This document shows, piece after piece, positions 45,833-58,811 of a DNA stretch of 64,000 bases (position 1 is the first letter of the stretch; the number at the start of each line of letters is the position of its first letter). Source of the stretch: Xylaria sp. FL1777 (taxonomy: Eukaryota > Ascomycota > Sordariomycetes > Xylariales > Xylariaceae); the NCBI GenBank assembly GCA_022578965.1, contig MU400563.1, forward strand, positions 1 to 64,000, read 5' to 3'. The notes under the pieces are model-generated. The model saw only the letters and a list, made by a program, of their open reading frames with translations, made no database searches and was not told the DNA's origin. Both the position numbers and the translations under genes were made by a program.

Positions 45833-47000
45833 TCAAATGATTCCATTCCTACTCCCCTTCACGCCCTCCCACAGCTGCTCCACCAATGGCAAGACTGTCT
45901 GCGGCAAGGGTCCCTTTCGGACGAATGAAACAGTCTCAACGATTTGCTGCTGCTTGCTTGCCCCAAGAAGAACGCCATCGTTGTCTGTTAGTTTGGAATG
46001 GTGGAAAATCCAGCGGACTGCTACTTCCAAGGGCGATAACCCCTCCGCTCTACACTGAAGGTCGAATTCCTTCGTGCTGTCTAGTATATCTGCACTATTA
46101 TACATTTTTTGCAAGTGTTTGCCTAGTGGATTGTCATCCCCTAAGCGGGTACCGGCATGGTGACCGTTAACGTAGTTGCCGGTCAAGAAACCACTTGCCA
46201 TCGCCCTAGAAAGTAACCTATCAATAAATCAACTTGGAATGGGTGTGTAACACCACCTACCAGAATGCAACGAATCGTATTCCATGCTGGCGAAGGATGG
46301 GGAGAAGACTGGTCTCCATCCCGCGCGAGATGACATTGTACGTGCCTTGGTACCAGCTTGGCTTGGGCCATGCATGTGTTTCGCACAGCTCTAACATCTG
46401 TGTCAAGATTGGAGGCGATACATTAGAGACCCCCCACTACAGTGCCGTTGCCAAAATGCACACCGTTAGCCATATGACGTATGTGGCTCTGATAAATATG
46501 TTCAGATTAGCTTACAGCGCGGCATGTGCCCTTTGTGACCTGCTCGGCAAACCCGCGGATCTGGTCGGTAAGAGGGGTTGCGGGATCCATCCGGTGGATG
46601 TAGAGAACGTTAACCTATCATAAGGATTAATCACAGGAAGCATCGCAAGGCTTGGGTCAAGCACAAGGGAGCATCGTACTCCTTCAGGTCGTTGGAGCCT
46701 GTGAAGGCTGGCATTCGCCGACTTGGAGATCGCCTCCGGGGTCAAATCACCACTCCCATCCGTCTTTGTATCAGTAAAGACTTTGGTGTCAACGATGAAG
46801 TCGTCACTAATGGGCTTTGCTTCCCCTATGAGTTCTTCGGATCTCCCAGGGTGCAACGGCGGGTAACGTGCCCCCGTGTCGAGACGAGTGATCCCAAGCT
46901 CTCGTACGGTTTTCAGAATTGACGTCACGGATTCGACATCTTGAAATGCGGTCATTTCCATGCCGAAGCTTGCAGTTCCGAAGATCATTTCAGGGGCCAT
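45833..47000 (-). CDS. Aldo/keto reductase, AKR7-like
   Basis: Exons 47000-46680, 46614-46516, 46436-46261 and 46217-45833 join in phase to 326 residues, full length for an AKR. The catalytic tetrad can be read: Asp in ITRLDTGARY, Tyr in the same ARYPP element, Lys in IVDTKVF and His in LYIHRMD. GVSNVSPP and YQGTYNVISRGMETSLLPILR resemble aflatoxin-aldehyde-reductase-type (AKR7) enzymes. It would reduce an aldehyde or ketone with NADPH in the cytosol. Same strand as the cyclase and two P450s, so it plausibly acts on an oxidised diterpene carbonyl. Its promoter is only about 150 bp from the start of the LTR element and may have been affected by the insertion. Confidence 0.88.
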
Positions 47001-47149
47001 GATGGGAATCTTGCAAGATAAACAAATGTGTAATATTATATCCTCTTGTAAGCACGTCAGAGATTGGGTGCCGATATATAGGCACACTGTGAAAAAGCAA
47101 TGGATTTAAGATCGTGGTGTTGGATTTAGCGGTGGGTCAGACTGGGAGC

Positions 47150-47400
47150 TGTTAACGTAGATATATAGGTCCTGTACCTTTGGATGATGATTGTCGCGTT
47201 TAGGTGTGTAAACGCTTAGTTATATGGAAGTTAATTAGTGCACTCTCCAGAAGAGCTCATAGGAACAGTCTTTAAAAGATCTAAGTTTTAAAAGCTAGCT
47301 AGTATAAAACAAATAAAAAGATCATAATATATATAAGCTTATTAAGCTAATAGTTTAGCTAAGCTAATATTTATTTTAATATAATATATTTTTTAGCTTT
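47150..47400. repeat. Left LTR
   Basis: The left copy of the terminal direct repeat. Its outer half (to about 47320) keeps normal GC, whereas the inner part from about 47330 is AT-converted relative to the right copy. Confidence 0.7.
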
Positions 47401-47706
47401 ATAAGTAATAATAGTTATAAAGCTATACTAGTTTTATATATATAAAAAAATATTAAGTATATATAAACAAACGTTAGTATTATAATATAGCTTACTATAA
47501 TATAATTATGCTATATATAAAAGCTATAAATATATATATATATGCTTTTATAAATAAGTAAATAAATAAACATACTATTATTAATGTTATTAATGCTTTA
47601 AAACAGCGTTTAAATGCTTTTTAATAAATATTAAAGTAATAATTACTATTTATTGCTTATATTTTTTATGCTTTTTAGCTATATAGCAAATATATTATAT
47701 TTAGTT

Positions 47707-47730
47707 ATTTTTTTTTTTTTTTTTTTTTTT
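47707..47730. repeat. Poly(T) tract inside the retroelement
   Basis: A run of more than 20 T residues lies about 310 bp inside the left LTR end. It is a simple repeat and probably grew after RIP. Confidence 0.85.
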
Positions 47731-50700
47731 TCTTTAGCTTTGTTTTAAGTAATTTTTATATGTTTTTATGCTTTATATACTTTTTACAATAAAATTGTTT
47801 GCTAATTTTGCGCTTATAGCATTTATTATATAAAGCTTTTTTTTTTGTAAGTTTTTTAAGCTTTTTAAAGCTATTTTTTAGTTGTAAATAAATAAAAATA
47901 AATATAAATAAGCTTTAGTTTATATAATTTAGCATTACTACTAATAATAATAATAATAATAATAATATAGCTTTTTTTGCTTTTTTTATTTTTATTATAT
48001 AAATAAGCTTAGCTAATAAGTTTTAGCTATATATAAGCTTATATTAATATAATTAAGCAGCTTTTTTTTTTTATTTTTTAAAAATAAAAAGCTTTTTGCT
48101 TTTTTTACTAAAAGCGCTATTATTAATACTATTATTACTAAAGCTACTATTAATGCTAATATTATTGCTGCTATTATTACTATTGCTACTATTACTACTG
48201 CTTTAATAAAGCAGCATTAATAGCTTTAATAAAGCTTTTTTGCTTGCTATACTTGCTTTATTTATGCTAGCTTATATATTAAGCTTTATAAAAGCTGCTT
48301 TTAAGTTATTTTTAGTAATAATAAAAACTTGTAGTGCTATAATGCTATATATAGCATATAATACTATAAGTATGCTTTTAAGCATATTTATTGCTTATTA
48401 TAAGTAATTTTATAGTTTTTTAAGCTTAAATAAACTATTATTAATTAAAGCTTTATATAAGCTATTATATGTTATGTTTGCAAGCATATGTTTAATGCAA
48501 AATTTAATAAGCAGTATTTTTAAAAAAGTTAGTAAAATAGTTTTAAATATGCTTTGTTTGCTTTTATTTTATAGCTTTTATACTAAATTTATTAAAAAAT
48601 CTTGCATTTTTAAAGTATTTATTAAATACTTTTTTTTTTTTTTAAAAAAAAGTTTAAAGCTGCTTTTGCTGCTACTAATGCTTGCGCTACTTTTTTTACG
48701 CTTGTTTTTGCTGCTTTTTCTTTAGCTGCTTTTGCTACTATTACTGCTTTTTTTTTTTTTTTTAAAAAAATTGCAGCTGTTTAAGCGCTGCTAAAAAAGT
48801 AGTTTTTTTTTTTTTAATTTTTTATTTTTTTTAAAAAAAATAAAAAAAATAAGTAAATAATTAAAGCTTTTTTAAGTTAAGTTTTAAAAAGCTTTACTTT
48901 AATAAAAGTTGCTTTTTTTTTTTTTAAGCTATTAATTAATATATAACTTGCTTTTTATAAATTAATAAAAACATAAAAATGCTTATATTAAGCTTGTAGT
49001 AAGTTTTTTATAAGCTTATTAGCTAATATTTAGCTAATTAATAAATAAACTACTTTAAATAACTTTTTTTAATATTTTTGCTTAATTTATAAGTTTTATA
49101 TATTTATATAATATAGCTAAATATTAATTTGTTTGCTTTTATTTATTATTAAATAAATTGCTTAAGTATTATTTAAATAAATTGTTTATTTTATGTTAAA
49201 CTTAAGCTATATATTTTAAAAAAGCTGCTTTAAAGCTATAATTTTTACTTTAATAAGCTTAAAAGCATTAATTTTAGCTTTTATAGTTAATATAAAAACT
49301 ATATTTTGCTTAGTAGCTTTTTATACGATTATATTACTAAATAAAAGCATAATATACTTATGTAATAAGTGCTTTGTTTTTTTATTATTACTAAAAAAAG
49401 CATTTTTTGCAATAAATAATGCTTATACGCTTTTTTTAAAGTGCTTATATATAATCTTTAAAAATTTAGTATAGTATAAATAATAAATTGCTTAATTTGC
49501 TATAATAAAATGTTTTTAGCTAAAATTAATTAAATATTTAAATAATTAAGCTACTATAAACGTAATATTAAGCTTTAGCATAATTATAATATAAAGAATT
49601 AAGCTAATATGCTTTTAAAATGCTTTTATTTAAGCTTTAGTAGCTTGTTTAGTATATTTTTCTAGCTTTTTAAAAAGCAGTAATATAACTAAAATCTAGC
49701 TATTATTTGTTAAATTATAGCGTTTAATAATTTTTTTAATATATTAGTTATATAATAAAGTAATTTTTTGTGCTTTATAGTTTTTTATTACTTTAATTTT
49801 TAAAAATTAACTAATATTGCTTTGTTTTTTTAGTTTATATGCTTTTTTAATTTTTTTAATTATTTTTTAAGCTTTATTTAAATAATTATAATAATATAGC
49901 ACTAAAAAGTTGTTTATATAAAAAATTACATATATTTTGCAATTTTTTAAATAAAACAAGCAAAGCTTTTTTAATAATAAAATTAGCTTTAAAGCTTTTA
50001 AAGTATATATAAACTTTTTATATTATAATAACAATAAGTTTTTAAGTTTATATAAAGCTTTTTTTAATAAAGTTATATTGCTTTTATTTTTAAAGCTTTT
50101 TAGTAATTTATATGCTACTAATTGTTTTTTTTTTTTAAATATGTTTAAAAACGTACTAATAACATTAAATTGCTTAATTTTTAAATTAAACTATATAGCT
50201 ATAGCTATTATAAGCTAAAAAGTCTTTACTATAAATATAATAACATAAGTTAACTAAAGCGTTTTATTATATTAAAGATTTTTTTAAATTATTATTTAAA
50301 ACTTATAAACTTAAAAATAGCTTTTTTTATTAAATTTATAAGTAAATATTTATTTTAAAAGTAAAAAGTTATATTTAGCTTTTATATACAAAATAACTTT
50401 TATTGCTTTAAGCTGTTTTAGCGCTATAATTTTTTAAATAGCGTTTTTTTTAAATTAATTTTTTAATAAATATTTATTAAAATCTTTTTATATTTTAAGT
50501 AATAGCTTAAAAAAATCGTTATAATAAATTCTAAGCTATTAAAAAATAGCTTTAATTTTTTTTGTTTTATATTAGTTTATTACTGCTATAAATATAGCAT
50601 ATAACATATAATGCTTTTAGTTGCTTTTATAAATAGCTTTTAGCTAATTAAGCAAAAAAATATTCAAAAAAACATACTAATAAAAATTATATAAAAAAAT

Positions 50701-53700
50701 AATTTTATGCTTTTTATATATTTTAGTATTAAAAGTAGCAAATATTTTTAAGTAGTTTGCTTTTTTGTTTTTAGCTAAATCTTTTAGGAGCTTTTTTTTG
50801 ATTTATTAACTAAAATGCATAAATTATTAAGCTATTTAATTATGTTTTTATTAAGCTAATAAAATTTGCAGATTTAGCTTTAATAGTTTTTATTACTTGT
50901 TTATTATTATAGTATTTTTAATTAAGTTTTTTTTTTTTTAGCAATTTTGCAGCTATTTTTTTTAGTTTAATTAAATGTACTTTTTAGTAAAACTATAGCT
51001 TATTGCTATATAAATTAGCTGCTTTTAAATTAATTGTTAGCTTTTTAGTTTTTTGTTTAAAAAAGCTTAGCGTTTTATTTTAAGTATTAGCTAAGCTCCC
51101 ACGTGTAAAATTAAGTAGCTTTTAGCATAGCTTTTTAAAGCTATTAGTCCTAAGTAATACAATATATATTAGCTAAGCTAAAAATATTTCTTTTGTTTTT
51201 TTTAAATTATTTATTTAAAACAAAAGTTTTTTAAAAAATTACAAGTTTATTTTGCTAATCTTTAAATAAATTAAGTAAGCTATTTTTTAACTAATTTTTA
51301 AATGTTTTTACTTTTAATTTAAGCTTTTTTAATAAGCTACTAACTAAATAATTAATAAGTTTAAGCTTAACTTTAGTACTACTAAAATAATTAGTAAAGA
51401 TTTTATGTTATAATAGTTAAACTTTTTTTTATATGTTAACTGTTTTAAAAAAATTATTTAGAATTTTTTTAACTATAGTTATTTTGCTTATTTAGTTAAT
51501 ATTAATTAGTAAAGCTTGTTTTTTCTGCTTTTTATTATAGTATTAGCTTTTATTAAAGCGTATGTTTTATATAATAATAACTTTATTTAGCTAAAGTATT
51601 TATACTTTATATATATTAAAAGTTTTATAGCTTATTAAATATTTAATATAAGCTTACTAATTTATTTTATAAGATTATTTATAGCAATTTGCTAGCTTAT
51701 TATGCTTTATTAAATAAGCTTTATAAATATATGCTTATATATTATTTTAATTAAATTATAAGTTTATTACTAAATTTATAAAAACTTTAAAGTTATACTA
51801 TTTAAAATATTGCTTAAACTAGTTTAAAAGTACTTTAAATAAGCTATAAAAATTATAAGCTTTTAAAAAGCTTATATTATATAGTTATATTACTATATAA
51901 ATAGCTTTTAATTAAAGCTTTTTTAATAAGTTTTTATTACGTAGCATTTTTAAAGCTTTAGTTATTACTTTTTAACTTGCTTTTTTTTTTTTGCTTATTA
52001 GCTTTTTAGTATATTTAAGCTTTAGCTTTAAGTTTATTTTTTTATTATTAGCTTAACGCTAAAATTTAGTATTTTTACTAAGTATAATTATTGCTTTTTT
52101 ATTATTGCTGTATATTTTGCAAATAAAAAGCTAGTATTAGTATATTACTTAATGCTTAAACTATTAAAAAGCTTTAAATATTAATTTAGCTATTTTATTA
52201 ATTAAAGTATAAATATAAATCATTTTATTATATTTGTTTTTAATTATAAGTAGTTAAAACAAGCTATTATACTTTTTAAAGTAATTAAATAAGTTTTAAT
52301 AAACTTTTTAAAATAGCTTTATAAAGCTTTTTTTTAAAAGTTTTTAAAATATAATATGCTTAGTATAAACTTTAGCATAAGTTTTATATTTAACTTTTTG
52401 TATACTTTTAATTTTTATATTTTTAGCAAATAAAATAAAAGCTTTTAGCAATTTAAGTTTTAAATGCTTTGCTTTTTTATGCTATAGTTTTTTAGTGTTA
52501 TTTTTAAGCTTTAAAAAATCTTTTAAAAGCTTTTTAAAACGCTTTTTAAATAATGCTACAATTATTTTAACTATATTTAATAAAATCTTTATAAGTAAGT
52601 TTATTGTATTAATTATTAAAGCTTTATTTAAATAGTATATAATAAGCTTATATTTAAAAAAAACTAGGTTTATTTTTTTAATAAAGTGTTTTAAAAGCAC
52701 GTTTAAACGTAGTTTTTTATAGCACAAAAAGCAGTTTAAACTACAATACTAAATCTTTTGCTTTTAAAAGCAAGCTTTTAATACTATATTTATATAGAAA
52801 CCTTTTACTAAAGCAACATTTTTTAAAATAAATATTTTTATATTTTTGCTTTAAAAGCTTGCTAATATATTTTTTATAATTTTTATACTTTTACTAAAAA
52901 TAAAAAAGCTTGTAGTTTTTGCATTAATGCTTTTATTATTTTTAATTAATATAAAAAAACTTAATATTAGTAAATCTTTATTATTAATTATATATAAAGC
53001 TTTATAATTATTAAATATAGTACTATAATAAAGCAAATAAAATATATATTTAAGCGTTATATATACTTTTTAGTTTAAAAAAATTTTTTAAAGTAGTTTT
53101 TAGTTAATTATAGTATATATTATATTTAAATTAAGCTATTAATTATTAGCTAAATAATTTTAGCTTTTAAACTTTTATAAAACGTATTAGTTTTTAGTAT
53201 TAATTTTATTATATAAGCTTAACTAGCGTAAAAAACTATAGCATGTTTTAATTTTACTAATTATTTTAAGTATTATTTTTTTAATTAGCTTATTAATAAA
53301 GCTTATAACTGCTTTTTAGAAGTACTTATATATATAAAGCTATTAGTAATATATTTAAAAAAGCTTTGCTAAATAAAAGTATAAATGTTTTTAGTTACTT
53401 AATTAGCTTTTTTTAAGCTTTTTATGTTTATTTAAAAACTTATTTAGCTGCTTTTTTGTTTAGTTTAACGCTTTACTTTTTAGTATTAAATAAAGCCTAA
53501 CGTTTTTTTGCTTGCTTTATATAATTTTAATATTAACTATATAAAAAAAAAGCTTTTTATATTGCTTTAAAGTAATAAGTTTTCTTTTTAGTTTTTTGTT
53601 TTTTATAAGTTTAATAATTTAATAATTAGCTTACTTTTAAGCAAAATAAGCTTTTATAGCGTTAAAAAAATTAATTAATATAAGTACTTCTTTAATATTT

Positions 53701-54434
53701 AAAAAATTTAAAACTTTAGTTTGTAAAAACGCTTAATGCTATAAAGCATATTATATTTTTAGCTTAATGTTTTTTTTTTTAGCTTATTAAAACATTTTTT
53801 AGTACTTTATTTAAGCTATAATTTAAATAGTTAATTTTATAAGTACTAAAAGTTCTTTTAAAGCTTTTATAAAAAACTATAAATTAATTATGTTAATAAT
53901 TATAAGCTTTATAATAGCAACGCTTATAATTATTAAGTTTACTGTTTTATTAACTTATTTAAAAATAACTATATAGCAGTTTAAAATAATTATTTAAAAC
54001 AAAGTTTTAGCTAAATATATATAAAGCAAATTATTTAAAACTTTTATAATTGCTTTATTGCTAAGCTATGCAAGTATTGCTATATTAGCTTAAGCTGCTT
54101 AAGCTTTTTTTTTAGCAACGCATTTAATATTAGCTTTTATAAGTGCTTTAAGCACTTTGTTAAGCATATAGCTAGCATTTGCTACATTAAAATTAACTAA
54201 ATGCTATATTTTATATAATATGCAATAAAACTATAGTTTATTAAACTAGCTAAAATAGTTTTATTAATTATAAAATATAACATTTATAGCAATTAAATTA
54301 CTAAAGCTTATATTAAGCATAATAGTTATAGTAAGCTTATAAAAATATAATTAAATAATTGTTTAAATAAATATAAGTATAAAAATAAAGCTATAAAAAA
54401 TAAAATAAAATCTTAAAAACTATATTTAATTAAT

Positions 54435-54679
54435 TGTTTTAAATATTTATAAAGCATTAGTTTTAAGCAAACTAAGCTTATAACTATTACGTTTAAGTAT
54501 ATAAACGCTTAGTTATATAAAAGTTAACTAATATATTTTTTAGAAAAGCTTATAAAAACAGTTTTTAAAAAATCTAAGTTTTAAAAGCTAGCTAGTATAA
54601 AACAAATAAAAAAATCGTAATATATATAGGCTCATCGGGCTAGTAGTTTAGCCGAGCCGGTATCCACTCCAACATAACA
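54435..54679. repeat. Right LTR
   Basis: The right copy of the terminal direct repeat. Its inner part is AT-converted, while the last 50 bases (TCATCGGGCTAGTAG to TAACA) keep the ancestral GC-rich sequence. Confidence 0.7.
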
Positions 54680-55111
54680 ATGATTTACTTGCTTTACTTT
54701 ACCTATAATTACTTACCTAGGTAGGTAGGTATTTTCTTTTTAAATTCTTTTTTTTTTAAAGACAAAGAGCTATAGGCTGCTTGACGCAGCTTAAGTGGAG
54801 CAGGGCAGATACTTCTGCTAACTGTCCTAGTACCTAATAATGGTAGTACGGTACGCGCCTACATGCTTGCGACGTATGCGCCGCTGCATCAAGGGTAAAC
54901 ACGGGTAAGAAAAGTGACGTATCGTCATGTATCCGACAGCCACCGGCTTCATTCTCTACATTGTTCACAACGCTAAAGCTGAGACTTACCAAGGGGTCGT
55001 AAATCTTTCGGCTAAGACAACTCAGATAAGTTAGTAGTAACTGATTACTACCTTTCTACAAAGACTTGCCTTAAAATTAATGCTTACGACGCGGATGTTG
55101 GAATACTATCT
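54680..55111. other. Intergenic region after the retroelement
   Basis: GC returns to normal. TACCTAGGTAGGTAGGTA words lie near 54713-54731. This is the 3' flank of the third cluster P450. No gene is seen. Confidence 0.5.
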
Positions 55112-56950
55112 CTAGCTTTGTTGTTTTGTCCTACATCTTTTGAGAACGAGCATTTGTGACGGGTCTGGAATAACACGCTCACCAATGAACAAGTTTTCAG
55201 GCCGTTTAGTCTGACCCGGCGGTAGTCTAACTTCGTAATTCCACACTATCCAGGCCAGTAGCAACTGAGCCTCTGCATCAGCAAGAAAGCGCCCTGGGCA
55301 GGCATTCCGTCCATAGCCCCAATGAAGGTTGTTCTGGTTTGGGGTCCGAGCAAGATATGGAATGGGACTCTCTCCTTGTTTCTCTGCCCTCTCACGGAGC
55401 TCACACCAGCGCCAGGGCCGAAAGACCTCATCCAACCCTGCAAGATCATCGGACTCTCTCGCAGCCCAGTATGCCGGCATAGATATGAAAGTTCCGACTG
55501 GAATCTTCACGCCAGACGACAGCGTAAATGACAAGCGTACCTTTCGGTTGAAAGAAACTGTGATCTGATTAGTACTGGAGCTCACGGGTAATGTCTTTCG
55601 GCGAAACTTACGTAGCAAATGGTTGTTGAGACGTTGAGATTCTTTCAGAAAGCTGTCTAGTTTCTTCATCTCGCGAATAGCAGCTAGGCTCCAACCTTCC
55701 TTCATTGCCAATACGTCGTTAATCTCGCCACGAAGGGTCGCTTGATGCTCAGGGTAGGCAGCAAGGTCGAGCAGCGCATTAACGATGGTGACTGCAGTTG
55801 ATCTCGTAGCGGCGGTACCAAGGAACAGAATCTGGTTAGTCAAGAATGAGATATCAGGATTAAACTCCTGTTTCCCGTTGGCATCTATCAGCCACCTTAG
55901 AACGTTCGCGTTCTTTTCGCTGTCGTCTCGGTTACGCAGCGTTGCTACGAGTTTCTCTTTGGCAATCTCGAAGCTTTGCATCAATATCTTGTGGCTTGGT
56001 AGCCAGCGGTAAATGAGAGGGCGAAGAATACGCGGAAATCGCGTAATATCCCGACACGTCATTCCGACACTTACTGTCGACTGCAAGTTGGATCGTAGCC
56101 ATGTCTCATCGTTGCAGAGGGGATCGCCAACTAGAACCCGAGCGACGCTGCGGTTCACGAGATTCAAAACGACTTCGGAAATCTTTACAGAGTTGTCGTC
56201 TACGGCACCAGTTAGCACGACTAGTAGCGAGTTAGATGGGAGACTGTGAAATCTCATAAAAGCAAAAAGCCCAACCTTGTGATGACTGTAACGGAATGTC
56301 TATCTCCTGGCGGAATATATTTTCTATATCATTTATCTGAGCTCGCATGATACAGTCAAGGTTTTGGACAAGCTGCGATTGACAGACGTCCAAGTGTGTA
56401 GTCGACTTGAGTATGATATCTACACCATTGTACCATCCCACTAGATACAAAGACCAAGGTGTTAGCTTCCAATAGTTTATGAGTACATTGGTAACCTATA
56501 TCAAAATCGATATAATATAAGGAATCCATCGGAGAGAGTATCGATTGAGGCCGTCAAGGAAAGAAACAACCTCTCACCGTTTCTCTCTACGACAGCAAGC
56601 CTACTATCGAGGTAAGCGTCGGGGAGTCTCCGTATCTCGTTAAGATACCGATTCGACAACACCAGTCTGTCTATTTCGCCAGTTTGCAGCCAGTACATAG
56701 ATCCTTTGTAGGCGTCAAAGCCCGTTTTCGTCAGAAATTTACTGTCGGTCGTAAAGTCCGTCGACGTCTTTCCGAGTCCTGGAAACCATGATCGTTTCCC
56801 GATTCGAGGAGCTTTCACTCGGGTGCACTCGGCACGGATCCATGAGAACACGGCCACAGCCCCCAAAGCCGCAAAGCCCCAAGGTATTGAAGCAACGAGG
56901 TAATGCCAAAGTGGAACGTGTCGAGTAGTAATCTCGTAGTTCATTTCCAT
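55112..56950 (-). CDS. Cytochrome P450, CYP68/CYP503-like (cluster P450 C)
   Basis: Exons 56950-56578, 56440-56276, 56199-55612 and 55557-55112 join in phase to 523 residues. The last intron is a multiple of three without stops, so a retained-intron reading also stays open; splicing is preferred because it restores LSFNRKV as in the related P450s. The N-terminal anchor (YLVASIPWGFAALGAVAVF) predicts ER location. The I-helix is FLGTAATRSTA, the K-helix LKESQR, and the heme loop WGYGRNACPGRFLA. It belongs to the same family as the P450s at 40265-44841 but lies across the LTR element, so it is probably a separated cluster member oxidising the same scaffold. Confidence 0.9.
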
Positions 56951-57434
56951 GTCTACGGCTTTCAGACGATGCGTATTTTGTGTTTTCTTCTTTTATCGTA
57001 TGGAACGAACTCATACGGGACTATCAGGTTAAGTAACACCTTATGTATGTAGGGTGCTACAAATCTGCATAAGCTAAGATGTAGTATGTAAATGAGTGCT
57101 CACCCCTGCTCTAGGTTGCAGTCTCTTCCGGGTGCGCCATGTGTGCTTACCCTCCGCTGTGAAAGGAATCTTCCCTAGTGACAGTTTCTTGCCAATATGA
57201 TGGCCGATCACTGCCAACTGAGTAAACCCTTAGAGGATGAATATCGCGATACGAAACACCTCCTGTCGACTACGTCCAAACTTCTTTCCCTTCTGTGTCT
57301 ATACTTCTCAAGAGCCCAGAGACTTGCTTCTTGGGTATATAATAGAACCATCTTCACGCCTCCTATACCCCGGACGTTTCTCTCCGCCCCTCCGCCGATT
57401 CGACCGATCGTGACCCTGTGTCGAAATTTCCGAA
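56951..57434. promoter_or_regulatory. Divergent promoter between P450 C and the PTH11-type gene
   Basis: A 484-bp interval separates two divergent starts. A TATA-like TATATAATAGAACC lies at about 57335. Co-regulation of the two genes is possible but not shown. Confidence 0.4.
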
Positions 57435-58811
57435 ATGGCTAGCCTTCCTCCGAGTGAAATACAATACCAAGAAGCCCATCTGAGCGAGAATGAGTCGCCT
57501 GCAATCATTGCCGTATCGACTATTTTCGCAGCCGTGGCTTTGATCACGTTCCTGCTTCGAGTCGCTGCGCGATATGTGACAGCTGCCCATTTCGGGCTCG
57601 ACGACGGTTTCGCATTGGCATCGGTGGTAAGTCATCTGCGACCGTCGCTCTAGAACTTACCAGAGATAATATCTGATGGACTATACTAGATATCACTGAT
57701 TGTACTCAGTGTCGCTACCTCCCTGTGTGCGCCCAGCAACCTCCCTGTTCAGTGACCCGTACGCAGCGACGCTGACCATTATGATCATAACAGCTGCACA
57801 TTATGGGATAGGGAGGCATCTCATTGCGGTCTTGAAAGAGGACCCTAATGCTTTGGTCACGATAGGAAAGGTACTACCAGCGCCTCAAAGATACGAATGA
57901 CTTTTCTACCTATGTCCTCGAGGCCCGTCGTAACACTGACCGATTCTCATGAGGCAGACTGAACTCGCACTTAGTGTTTCGTATGGCACATCTCTTTGTA
58001 TGGGGAAACTAGCCATTCTTGCACTCTTTACGCGCATATTCACTTTCATAAACCGGCGATTCAAGACAATGGTTTTGATCCTCTCCGTAGTCGTTTTATG
58101 CTGGTACACTGCCACCATACTCGTCATCTTCCTCGAGTGCCGGCCCCTCACTACCGTATGGGGCGACCCTTATCAATGTTTCCCAAGCCAGACGACGACA
58201 ATCGTACTAGCAGTCATCAATATAGTGATAGACGTGGCAATTCTTGCTCTTCCACAACCCCTGATCTGGAAGCTAAACTGCGGCCTCCGGAAGAAGCTTC
58301 AGATCAGTGCTGTGCTTCTTGTCGGCGTGTTGTGAGTCAATCTATATTTCACGCAGAGTTCCTCTGCGAAGGCAATATACTGACGCAATGGCGAACAGCT
58401 CCACGATAATAAGCATTATTCGGATCCCTTACCAGGTTGGGAGCTTGGGCGGCTCCCCGTATGACACTACCTGTAAGCTGCCTTCATGATTGTAGATTTC
58501 AAGAGGCGAGTCGAGTGATCTAACAGACGTCCAATCTCACAGATTCGCTATACCCTGGCTACTTCTTTATCATCATTGAACCAGCAACGTTGGTGCTCTG
58601 TGGTTCTCTGCCCATGATCCCTGGTTTAATTCAGCAGTTTCAGTCACCGCATCCCCCCAATTCTCGTGCCACCAAAGGTTCGAGTAGGGGCTACTTGCGG
58701 TCCACTGGTTCTGCTGACCAAATCGAGCTTGCTGCCTCTCGAACCAATAGTGCACAAGATAAAGCAAGCATATCGAATAGTGCAACGGAGATTCAAATGC
58801 ATATAGAGTAG
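57435..58811 (+). CDS. PTH11-type seven-helix integral membrane protein (rhodopsin-like fungal domain)
   Basis: Exons 57435-57626, 57690-57726, 57767-57870, 57958-58331, 58399-58472 and 58543-58811 join in phase to 349 residues. The 40-nt second intron is short, so that junction is the least certain. Features include IIAVSTIFAAVALITFLLRVAARY (helix 1), HYGIGRHL, the long helix region AILALFTRIFTF...LILSVVVLCWYTATILVIFLECRPL, the QCFPSQTTT loop, IVIDVAILALPQPLIWKL and the last helix SLYPGYFFIIIEPATLVLCGSLP. A Ser-rich cytoplasmic tail follows. Such proteins sit in the plasma membrane and are proposed receptors. No CFEM domain is present. It lies divergently beside P450 C within the metabolite gene group. 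Confidence 0.82.

Larger units (their letters stand above)
47150..54679. mobile_element. RIP-mutated LTR retrotransposon, about 7.5 kb
   Basis: The block is extremely AT-rich and has no credible gene. Its two ends carry a direct repeat: 47194-47385 matches 54488-54677 collinearly, including AAACGCTTAGTTATAT and TTTTAAAAGCTAGCTAGTATAAAACAAATAAA. Extending it gives an LTR of roughly 230-250 bp that starts TGTTA at 47150 and ends TAACA at 54679. The outer parts of both LTRs are GC-normal (for example TCATCGGGCTAG at the right end) while the matching inner parts are C-to-T converted (TTATTAAGCTAA at the left copy). No target duplication, tRNA primer site or polyprotein is recognisable. It splits the diterpenoid-type gene group. 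Confidence 0.8.

Noticed and set aside
48474..48725. Hydrophobic ORF in the second AT-rich block
   Set aside because: Leu/Phe/Lys low-complexity translation of RIP-mutated retroelement DNA.
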